The notes beneath the pieces were generated by a model, which did not search any database, was not told where the DNA came from, and saw only the letters and a program-made list of their open reading frames with translations. Positions 6,789-12,306 of a stretch of DNA of 14,542 bases are shown one piece after another. The translations under genes and the position numbers were made by a program. This stretch comes from Solirubrobacterales bacterium (GTDB lineage Bacteria > Actinomycetota > Thermoleophilia > Solirubrobacterales > Solirubrobacteraceae). The DNA lies in the NCBI GenBank assembly GCA_003134675.1, contig PLBZ01000071.1:1-14542 (forward strand), in the 5' to 3' direction. The stretch's first letter is position 1, and the number at the start of each line of letters is the position of its first letter.

Positions 6789-8120
6789 CTATGGCGTCTG
6801 CTCCTCGGCGGTCGCTTGAACTGCTGGTGCCTCGGGCGCCATGGAGCCTGCATCGGCGGGGCTCAGATCGGCAACCTGGTCGCTGTCGATCCCCGCCAGC
6901 GCCTGGTGGCTCTCCAACCCGCAGTAACGCGAGCTGGGCAGCGAGGCGTTTGGGCAGCGCCGTCCATTGGAGAGGATGGCGGCACAGCGGCCCTGGACCT
7001 CCTCCTCCTCGTAGCCATGCTCGGCCTCCTCCGCGGCAAACTCGCTCTCTGAGCGGATATCCACACGCCAGCCGGTCAACCGAGCCGCCAGCCGCGCGTT
7101 CTGGCCCTCGCGGCCGATCGCCAGCGAGAGCTGATCGTCGGGCACGATCACGGTCGCCTGCTTGGCCTCGTCATCTACGAGCACCTCGCGCACTCGCGCG
7201 GGAGAGAGGGCCTTAGCGACGAACCGCGCCGGCTCGTCGTTGAACGGGATGATATCGATCTTCTCGCCCCGCAGCTCGGACACAACCATGCGCACACGTG
7301 AGCCGCGCGGACCAACGCAAGCCCCGACCGGATCGACGCCGTCGGTGTGGGAGACGACGGCGATCTTCGAGCGGTAACCCGGCTCGCGGGCTACGTTGGC
7401 GATCTCCACTAGACCATCGGCGATCTCCGGAACCTCCAGCTCGAAGAGCTTCTTGATCAGCTCGGGGTCGCGTCGAGAGACAATGATCGAGGGCCCCTTG
7501 GTCGAAGGTGAGACCTCCTTGATCACTGCCTTGATTCGCTGGGAGTGGTCGTAGCGCTCACCCTCGACCTGCTCGGACTTGGGAAGCAGCGCCTCCACAC
7601 GTTCACGCAATTGCACGAGCGTGTAGCGCGAGTCTGACTGCTGGACGATGCCCGTGATCAGCTCGCCCACGCGGTCGCGGTACTCCTCGAACATCATGTC
7701 CCGCTCGGCCTCGCGGATGCGCTGCAGTATCACCTGCTTGGCGGTCTGCGCGGCGATCCGGCCGAAGTCGTCAGGAGTGACGTCGCGTTCGTCGATCTGG
7801 TCCCGATATTCCTCGAACTTCTTTGGGTCGATTTCCGGTTCCTCGGGCTCGCGCATCTCGCCCGTCTCAGGATCGACCGTAGTTTCCTCGTCGATTGTCT
7901 CGACGATCAGGTGCGCCTCCAGGCGCTCGGGAATAATCAATTCGATCACCCGGAAGTCGGCCGTCTCGCGGTCCATCTCCACGCGTGCGTACTTGGCCGA
8001 GCCAGGCTGCTTCTTGTATGCCGACAGCAGGGCGTCCTCGAGTGCGATCATCAGCTTCTCAGGCTCGATCCCCTTCTCGCGTGCCAGCGCGTGCATGGCT
8101 TCCAGGATTTCGCGTGACAT
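6789..8120 (-). CDS. nusA: Transcription termination/antitermination factor NusA with C-terminal Cys/His extension
   Basis: NusA binds RNA polymerase and nascent RNA and tunes pausing, termination and antitermination. The 443-residue protein has the N-terminal polymerase-binding domain (1-145, including [20 protein letters not shown] at 115-134) and an S1 domain (about 148-205). KH1 carries [20 protein letters not shown] and GPRGSRV, and KH2 carries [20 protein letters not shown] (331-350). Beyond KH2 there is an acidic stretch (EEEEVQ) and then [17 protein letters not shown]...[10 protein letters not shown], with Cys379, Cys389, Cys400 and His405 spaced like a small zinc-binding knuckle, followed by an Ala/Pro/acidic tail. 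Actinobacterial NusA usually ends soon after KH2 at about 330-350 residues. ATG 8120 follows the rimP stop by 2 bases and has GAGGAG 5 bases upstream. Confidence 0.96.
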   Translation of the reverse strand: MSREILEAMHALAREKGIEPEKLMIALEDALLSAYKKQPGSAKYARVEMDRETADFRVIELIIPERLEAHLIVETIDEETTVDPETGEMREPEEPEIDPKKFEEYRDQIDERDVTPDDFGRIAAQTAKQVILQRIREAERDMMFEEYRDRVGELITGIVQQSDSRYTLVQLRERVEALLPKSEQVEGERYDHSQRIKAVIKEVSPSTKGPSIIVSRRDPELIKKLFELEVPEIADGLVEIANVAREPGYRSKIAVVSHTDGVDPVGACVGPRGSRVRMVVSELRGEKIDIIPFNDEPARFVAKALSPARVREVLVDDEAKQATVIVPDDQLSLAIGREGQNARLAARLTGWRVDIRSESEFAAEEAEHGYEEEEVQGRCAAILSNGRRCPNASLPSSRYCGLESHQALAGIDSDQVADLSPADAGSMAPEAPAVQATAEEQTP

Positions 8121-8122
8121 GA

Positions 8123-8602
8123 CTACTCCTCGACCAGGTTCGAACGACGGATCTCCGAGTAGGGGATCGCGATGACGCCCCCATCGGCGGCCAGTGTGAT
8201 CTCATCATCAGAGGCTCCCACCAGCTCCCCCGTAAAGCTGCTGGCTGATCTCCGATCGGTCGGCCTTGCGACGGCCGTCCTCTGATCGCTTGCGTGACCG
8301 ACCGGGCGTGGATGGCGGGTTCGTACCCGCGCGCGACGGCCGACGAAGCGACGGAAGTGGGCGGGCTTGGTCAACGGACGCTCGCTGCCCGGCGAGGAGA
8401 CCTCGAGCGAATAGCGCTCCCGCTCCTCGCTAAGCAGCGCTGTGACCCGCTCGCACAGCGCAAGCGTCACACCATCGGGATGGTCGATGAACACGCGCAG
8501 CACCGGGTGGGTGGGGGCCGATACGACCTCGGCGAGCAGCACCTCGACTTCGGGCTCGCTCTGGGCGAGACGCCTCTCGATATCTGTCTGTAGCGCGGTC
8601 AT
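8123..8602 (-). CDS. rimP: Ribosome maturation factor RimP
   Basis: RimP assists maturation of the 30S subunit and is the usual first gene of the nusA-infB operon. The 159-residue protein has the family core: VLRVFIDHPDGVTLALCERVTALL (34-57), YSLEVSSPGSERPLTKPAHFRRFVGRRARVRT (64-95) and the C-terminal SH3-like SFTGELVGASDDEITLAADG ending IPYSEIRRSNLVEE. An Arg/Ala-rich insert of about 20-25 residues (97-121) separates the RVRT strand from the SFTGEL strand. The frame is open to a GTG at 8677, but ATG 8602 has a perfect AAGGAG Shine-Dalgarno 7 bases upstream and gives a normal N-terminus. The extra 25 codons would translate through the terminator hairpin, so the downstream start is chosen. Confidence 0.94.
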   Translation of the reverse strand: MTALQTDIERRLAQSEPEVEVLLAEVVSAPTHPVLRVFIDHPDGVTLALCERVTALLSEERERYSLEVSSPGSERPLTKPAHFRRFVGRRARVRTRHPRPVGHASDQRTAVARPTDRRSASSFTGELVGASDDEITLAADGGVIAIPYSEIRRSNLVEE

Positions 8603-8609
8603 CAACTCA

Positions 8610-8615
8610 CTCCTT
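8610..8615 (-). promoter_or_regulatory. Ribosome binding site of rimP
   Basis: The perfect AAGGAG lies 7 bases before ATG 8602. It decides the rimP start against the longer GTG-initiated frame. Only 4 bases (8616-8619) separate it from the T-run of the upstream terminator. Confidence 0.9.
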
Positions 8616-8718
8616 ACGCAAAAAAAGCGGGCGGGCGCCCACTCTCGGTACGACTGCCGACGTCTGCACGCCAGCACGAAAGCTCTCGATCGAGCATAGC
8701 ATCGGCGTGGCGGCGCAT
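8614..8718 (-). CDS. Possible 34-codon leader ORF ahead of rimP (speculative)
   Basis: A small open frame starts with ATG at 8718 and reads MRRHADAMLDRELSCW onward, ending in AFFA before TAA. An AGGAGG box (8731-8736) lies 12 bases upstream, overlapping the coaBC stop. Its TAA stop overlaps the rimP AAGGAG box, and the frame passes through the whole terminator hairpin. The layout resembles a leader peptide whose translation could open the terminator and hand ribosomes to rimP. However, short open frames are common in high-GC DNA and no regulatory codon run is seen, so it may be chance. It does not match any protein I know. Confidence 0.2.
   Translation of the reverse strand: MRRHADAMLDRELSCWRADVGSRTESGRPPAFFA
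8620..8642 (-). terminator. Intrinsic terminator between coaBC and rimP, possible attenuator
   Basis: On the minus strand GTGGGC (8642-8637) pairs with GCCCGC (8632-8627) around a 4-base GCCC loop and is followed directly by seven T's (8626-8620). The preceding purine bases can also pair with the T-run, as is usual for bidirectional stem extension. This is the only canonical Rho-independent terminator I see in the window. It could end the mihF-gmk-rpoZ-coaBC transcript, regulate entry into rimP-nusA, or do both. Confidence 0.75.
8693..8701 (-). promoter_or_regulatory. Candidate extended -10 promoter for the rimP-nusA operon
   Basis: TGCTATGCT on the minus strand fits the extended -10 form TGnTAnnnT. 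No good -35 box lies 16-18 bases upstream. Transcription would begin near 8686 and produce a leader of about 84 bases containing the terminator hairpin, consistent with an attenuated operon. This is a pattern match only. Confidence 0.3.
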
Positions 8719-8735
8719 AACGCCCGTGGGCCTCC

Positions 8736-10013
8736 TCACGCTCTGGCGCGTAGCCGCTCGACGGCGTCGAGGATCGCCTCGGCGACCTCCCTCTTGGAGG
8801 CGCGCGGCACGTGCTGTTGACCGATCTCCGGGTCCTCGCCGGCGGCCGTCACGATCGTCACCTCGTTGGAGTCCACGTCGAAGCCGATGTCCTCCCGCGA
8901 GATGTCGTTGACGATGAGGGCGTCCAGTCGCTTGGCGAGGAGCTTGCCCTGCGCCTGCGCGACGGCGTCGGCGCCGTGCTCTGCAGCAAAGCCGATGAGC
9001 GTCTGGCCATTGCGCCGATGAGACGCAAGACCGGCGAGAACGTCTGCCGTCGGCTCGAGCACGAGCTCCAGGCGAGCGCGGTCGGACTTCTTGATCTTTC
9101 CATTCGTCGGCGACGCGGGAGTGAAGTCGGCGACGGCGGCGCTCATAAGCAGCACGTCACAGCTGGCGAACTCCTCCTGACAGGCCTGCTCCAACTCGGC
9201 GGCGGTGACGACCTCGCGCAGGCTCACTCCGGCGGGGGCCGACAGCGCCACATTCGCTGCCACCAGCGTGACCTCGGCTCCACGGTCGGACGCAGCCTGA
9301 GCGAGAGCGAAGCCCATGCGCCCGGAGGAGCTGTTGCCGATGAACCTGACGCTGTCGATCGGCTCGCGCGTGCCCCCCGCGGTAACAAGCACCTTCAACC
9401 CCTCCATGCTCTGAGGCGCGGCGGCCCGGAACGAGTCTCCTCTACCAAGCGCAGCCTCGCAGGCGGCCAGGAGGCGCTCGGGCTCGGCCAAGCGCCCAAC
9501 GCCCTCCTCGCCCTTGGAGGCCAGGCGTCCGATGCCCGGCTCGACGATCTCCACGCCATGCTCGCGCAGGATCCGTAGGTTGGCCTGGGTGGCCTCGTTC
9601 TCATACATGTGGTTGTTCATCGCCGGGGCGAGGAGGACCGGGCAGGTGGCAGCCAGCGCGCAGCTGCTCAGCAGGTTGTCGGCCAGCCCGTGGGCGAGCT
9701 TCGCGAGCGTGTTCGCCGAGGCGGGAGCGATCAGGAAGAGATCGGCGTTGCTCACCAGCTCCAGGTGACTCAGCGGCTCGTGCGCCGGGGGTCGCTGACC
9801 GGGGAAGGCCCCGCGCGAGGGATCGCGCTCGAACTCACTGCTCAGCACCGGCGCGCCGGTGAGCGCCTCGAATGAGGCGGCGCCCACGAACCGCAGGCTC
9901 GTAGGCGTCTGCACGACGCGAACCGAGTGCCCGGCCACTGTCGCCAGACGCACCAGCTCCAGCGCCTTGTACGCGGCGATGCCGCCACTCACGCCGAGCA
10001 GGATGCGGGACAT
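8736..10013 (-). CDS. coaBC: CoaBC: phosphopantothenoylcysteine decarboxylase / phosphopantothenate-cysteine ligase, atypical active site
   Basis: CoaBC joins cysteine to 4'-phosphopantothenate (CoaB) and decarboxylates the product to 4'-phosphopantetheine (CoaC, FMN-dependent) in coenzyme A synthesis. The 425-residue protein has the flavoprotein half with GVSGGIAAYKALELVR (7-22), catalytic His83 in LSHLEL, APASANTLAKLAHG (96-109) and LAPAMNNHM (128-136). The CoaB half has VTAGGTREPIDSVRFIGNSSSG (about 210-231), SAAVADF (291-297), KIKK (306-309) and the NDIS loop. The usual ACGD-type motif with the catalytic cysteine is replaced by LASKGEEGVGRL (164-175). ATG 10013 has no clear Shine-Dalgarno. 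The order mihF-gmk-rpoZ-coaBC is conserved in actinobacteria; the often-following metK is absent. Confidence 0.93.
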   Translation of the reverse strand: MSRILLGVSGGIAAYKALELVRLATVAGHSVRVVQTPTSLRFVGAASFEALTGAPVLSSEFERDPSRGAFPGQRPPAHEPLSHLELVSNADLFLIAPASANTLAKLAHGLADNLLSSCALAATCPVLLAPAMNNHMYENEATQANLRILREHGVEIVEPGIGRLASKGEEGVGRLAEPERLLAACEAALGRGDSFRAAAPQSMEGLKVLVTAGGTREPIDSVRFIGNSSSGRMGFALAQAASDRGAEVTLVAANVALSAPAGVSLREVVTAAELEQACQEEFASCDVLLMSAAVADFTPASPTNGKIKKSDRARLELVLEPTADVLAGLASHRRNGQTLIGFAAEHGADAVAQAQGKLLAKRLDALIVNDISREDIGFDVDSNEVTIVTAAGEDPEIGQQHVPRASKREVAEAILDAVERLRARA

Positions 10014-10045
10014 GACTTAGGTTCTAGACGGCATGTCGCCTGTGG

Positions 10046-10068
10046 GCAAGCGCTGATTCAGTGCTTGC
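10046..10068 (-). other. Hairpin between rpoZ and coaBC
   Basis: GCAAGC and GCTTGC pair as 6 bp, then after one A/C mismatch CTG pairs with CAG around a 3-base AAT loop. It sits in the 64-base gap after the rpoZ stop, with no T-run. It may be an mRNA processing or stabilising element; it is not a convincing terminator. Confidence 0.35.
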
Positions 10069-10077
10069 GCGCCTGCC

Positions 10078-10305
10078 CTAGCGGTATTCGTACTTGATCT
10101 TCCCCGCTGCTACCTCCTCGAGGGCGATCGTGAGGTAGTTCTTCGAGGCCGTGTCCACCATCGGGGGCGGGAACTCATCGAAGGTTCCCTCGCCGAGGTT
10201 GTGGTAATAGCTGTTGATCTGGCGCGCGCGCTTGGCGGCCACGAGCACGCTTGCGTAGTTGGAGTCCACGTTCTCCAGCAGGCGGTCTATTCGGGGGGAG
10301 ATCAC
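10078..10305 (-). CDS. rpoZ: RNA polymerase omega subunit
   Basis: Omega wraps the C-terminus of beta-prime and assists core polymerase assembly. The 75-residue protein has the family core: PRIDRLLENVDSNYASVLVAAKRARQINSYY at the N-terminus and PPPMVDTASKNYLTIALEEVAAGKIKYE at the C-terminus. It is shorter than the roughly 90-110 residues common in actinobacteria, but nothing in the core is missing. The start is GTG at 10305, overlapping the gmk TGA stop as GTGA. AAAGG lies about 10 bases upstream, so translation is probably coupled. It lies between gmk and coaBC, the standard actinobacterial place. Confidence 0.94.
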   Translation of the reverse strand: MISPRIDRLLENVDSNYASVLVAAKRARQINSYYHNLGEGTFDEFPPPMVDTASKNYLTIALEEVAAGKIKYEYR

Positions 10306-10904
10306 TTGGTCGTTGCCTTTCCTGGTTGAGCCTCCAGTGTAGTGCCTCGCCCCTCCAACTCATCGGCGACGACCGCCGTCAGCTGCTCCAGCGCGTCCTG
10401 GAGCCTGTCGTTGACCACTACATGCGCGAACTCAGGCTGTGCCTCCAGCTCCTCCGCGGCGACGCGCAGCCGGCGCTCTACCTCCTCGGGATCGTCGGTT
10501 CCCCTTCCTATGAGCCGTGTACGCAGCGCTTGGAGCGAGGGGGGAGCGATGAACACCTGGACCGCATCGGGCACCGAGGAGCGCACTTGGCGAGCGCCCT
10601 GGACCTCGATCTCCAGGACCACCGGCGCCCCGGCCCGCACCCGCCCCTCGAGCTCAGAGCGCAGCGTCCCGTAGCTACGACCGGCGTAGTCGGCGTGCTC
10701 CACAAACTCCCCGGCGTCCACCCTTCGCTCGAACTCCTCGCGGTCGAGGAAGTGATAGTCGACGCCGTCCCGCTCACCCGGACGAGGTGCGCGGGTGGTG
10801 GCGGAAACCGATAGCTGCAGCTCTCGGTGCCGCTCCATCAGTCCTCTGATCAGAGTCCCCTTGCCCACGCCCGAAGGCCCCGTGATAACGAATACGCGCG
10901 CCAC
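10302..10904 (-). CDS. gmk: Guanylate kinase
   Basis: Gmk phosphorylates GMP to GDP with ATP in purine nucleotide supply. The 200-residue protein has the P-loop GPSGVGKGT (9-17) and the GMP-binding stretch SVSATTRAPRPGERDGVDYHF (32-52, including Ser34, Arg38, Arg41 and Tyr50). It also has GEFVEHADYAGRSYGT (65-80), VVLEIEVQGARQV and the lid-region IGRGTDDPEEVERRL. Length is normal. The start is GTG at 10904, 39 bases after the mihF stop, with AGGG 8 bases upstream as a weak Shine-Dalgarno. The short tail (TTLEAQPGKATTK) overlaps the rpoZ start through GTGA. Confidence 0.95.
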   Translation of the reverse strand: MARVFVITGPSGVGKGTLIRGLMERHRELQLSVSATTRAPRPGERDGVDYHFLDREEFERRVDAGEFVEHADYAGRSYGTLRSELEGRVRAGAPVVLEIEVQGARQVRSSVPDAVQVFIAPPSLQALRTRLIGRGTDDPEEVERRLRVAAEELEAQPEFAHVVVNDRLQDALEQLTAVVADELEGRGTTLEAQPGKATTK

Positions 10905-10943
10905 AGCTAGGACCCTAGAGCCGTGAGCGGGGGAACCGGATCT

Positions 10944-11300
10944 TCAGCGGCGTAGAAGCGAAACCAGCTCGCTTCGCTGGCGCTCTGAGAGACCGCCGAT
11001 CGTCTTGCTCGGGGAGATCCGACAGTGGGCGAGGATCTTGTTGACCTTGACTCGGCCGTACTTGGGAACCGCCAGCAACATGTCAAAAACCTTGGCCGTC
11101 TCGACATACTCCGGCGGTTTGAGCAGGAGCGAGTGGATCGACAGGCGCCCCGACTTTAGGTCGCGCTTGAGCTGTGCCCGCTGGGTGCGGATCTGATTGG
11201 CGCGAGCGAGCGCATCCATCCGCTGGTTCAAGGATCGCTCCGGCGCCATCGCGTGTGTCAAAGGCATCGTCTCGCCCGCCGTCTCGGTCGCCGTCACCAT
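10944..11300 (-). CDS. mihF: Actinobacterial-type integration host factor (mIHF/sIHF)
   Basis: mIHF is a small nucleoid-associated DNA-binding protein that bends and compacts DNA; it is unrelated in fold to E. coli IHF. From ATG 11300 the protein is 118 residues. The conserved part is MAPERSLNQRMDALARANQI, then RTQRAQLKRDLKSGRLSI, LLLKPPEYVETAKVFDMLLAVPKYGRVKVNKIL (helix-two-turns-helix DNA-binding core), HCRISPSKTIGGLSERQRSELVSLL. The longest frame starts at a TTG at 11336, which overlaps the promoter -35 box and is rejected. ATG 11300 is chosen because a -10 box lies 8 bases upstream, which suggests a leaderless mRNA. ATGs at 11267 and 11249 are alternatives giving 107 and 101 residues, closer to the mycobacterial short form. 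It heads the gmk-rpoZ-coaBC block. Confidence 0.92.
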   Translation of the reverse strand: MVTATETAGETMPLTHAMAPERSLNQRMDALARANQIRTQRAQLKRDLKSGRLSIHSLLLKPPEYVETAKVFDMLLAVPKYGRVKVNKILAHCRISPSKTIGGLSERQRSELVSLLRR

Positions 11301-11308
11301 GGGCGGCG

Positions 11309-11336
11309 AGTCTACACACCGGCGACGGACGATCAA
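11309..11336 (-). promoter_or_regulatory. Promoter of mihF-gmk-rpoZ-coaBC
   Basis: On the minus strand TTGATC (11331-11336) and TAGACT (11309-11314) are separated by 16 bases, a good fit to the actinobacterial vegetative pattern TTGACA/TAnnnT. The mihF ATG begins 8 bases after the -10 box, so the transcript would start at or within a couple of bases of the start codon. Confidence 0.6.
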
Positions 11337-11355
11337 GGAAAACCAGCTAATTCAG

Positions 11356-11378
11356 CTATAGCTCAACTTGAGCTATAG
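11356..11378 (-). promoter_or_regulatory. Perfect 23-bp inverted repeat, likely operator upstream of mihF
   Basis: The arms ctatagctcaa and ttgagctatag are exact reverse complements around a single central base. The site is strikingly A+T-rich for this genome and lies 19 bases upstream of the mihF -35 box, in a 124-base gap between pyrD and mihF. The submotif agctatag occurs twice (11354 and 11371). No T-run follows, so it is not a terminator. The binding protein cannot be named from this window. Confidence 0.6.
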
Positions 11379-11424
11379 GCGTGTCGAGGCTTGTGGATGG
11401 TCGCGCGGCGTCTTTGCAGGGGTT

Positions 11425-12306
11425 TTAGCCAGCCAACTCGCGCGCTATCTTCGCCCCGGCGACGGGGTCGCGAAAGCTCTCCGTGCCGACAGCAACGAGT
11501 CTCGCCCCCACGTCAAGTAGATCGCGCGCGTGCGCCGCTGTGCTCACGCCCCCCATACCGATAACGGGAATCTGGGCGCGCTCGGCGACGGCCGCGACCT
11601 GGGCGAGCGCGACCGCCCGGATCGCCGGACCCGACAGACCGCCGGTGCCTGCACCCAGCCACGGCCTTCGTTCGGGGACCGCGGACGGACCCTTCCGGGA
11701 TACCGGCCTAAGGACCAGCGCCCGCAGCGTGTTGATCAGCGACACCGCATTCGCGCCGCCCGCTTCTGCCGCTAGCGCACAGGCGGATACATCCGCTGCG
11801 TTCGGCGTCAGCTTGACGATCAGCGGCTTCCCCGTCCGCGGGCGTACCGTCCGCAGCACTTCCTCCAGCTGACGGGGATCGGCTCCGATATCTAGTCCTG
11901 TCTTCACGTTCGGACAGGACACGTTCAGCTCGACTGCTGCGATCTCCGCCCGCGCGTCGCACGCCTCCAGGAGCTCGGAGATCTCCGCCGCCGTTGAGCC
12001 CATCACGTTCGTGATCAACGGCACCGGCAGGCTCGCCAGCGCGGGCAGATCCTCCGCCAGATAGCCCTCAAGGCCCTTATTTGGCAGCCCGATCGAATTG
12101 ACCAACCCACCTGAGGCCTCCCACAGCCGAGGTGGCGGATTGCCCCGGCGAGGCTCCAGCGTGATGGTCTTCGACACATACGCCGCGAACGGGAACTCGA
12201 CATTCAGCGCTGTCCCGAACGCCTCGCGCGCGGCGAGCGCATCGAACGTCCCCGAGCCGTTGATCACAGGGTGCACCAGTCGCAGCCCGCAGAACTCCAC
12301 GCTCAT
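11425..12306 (-). CDS. pyrD: Dihydroorotate dehydrogenase catalytic subunit, class 1B
   Basis: PyrD oxidises dihydroorotate to orotate with FMN; class 1B enzymes pass electrons through PyrK to NAD+. The 293-residue protein has INGSGTFDA (15-23), SKTITLEPRRGNPPPRLW (45-62), NSIGLPNKG (70-78) and NVSCPNVKTG (128-137) with the catalytic base Cys131 of class 1 enzymes. It also has VKLTPN (164-169), GTGGLSGPAI (220-229) and the FMN-phosphate region GMGGVSTAAHARDLL plus VGTESF. A loop near residues 200-215 seems several residues longer than usual. The frame is open another 183 codons upstream, but that overlaps pyrK. ATG 12306 shares ATGA with the pyrK stop and has GGAG 7 bases upstream. It is the last pyrimidine gene here; pyrF and pyrE do not follow. 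Confidence 0.96.
   Translation of the reverse strand: MSVEFCGLRLVHPVINGSGTFDALAAREAFGTALNVEFPFAAYVSKTITLEPRRGNPPPRLWEASGGLVNSIGLPNKGLEGYLAEDLPALASLPVPLITNVMGSTAAEISELLEACDARAEIAAVELNVSCPNVKTGLDIGADPRQLEEVLRTVRPRTGKPLIVKLTPNAADVSACALAAEAGGANAVSLINTLRALVLRPVSRKGPSAVPERRPWLGAGTGGLSGPAIRAVALAQVAAVAERAQIPVIGMGGVSTAAHARDLLDVGARLVAVGTESFRDPVAGAKIARELAG

Noticed and set aside
8603..8677. An extended RimP start at GTG 8677
   Set aside because: It would translate through the terminator hairpin and ignores the perfect AAGGAG before ATG 8602.
8685..8694. The palindrome ctcgatcgag in the rimP leader
   Set aside because: It is only 10 bases of common high-GC dyad (cgatcg core); nothing else marks it as an operator.
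11379..11424. A terminator for the pyrimidine operon after pyrD
   Set aside because: No GC stem followed by a T-run is present. The only strong dyad nearby (11356-11378) has no T-run and looks like an operator.
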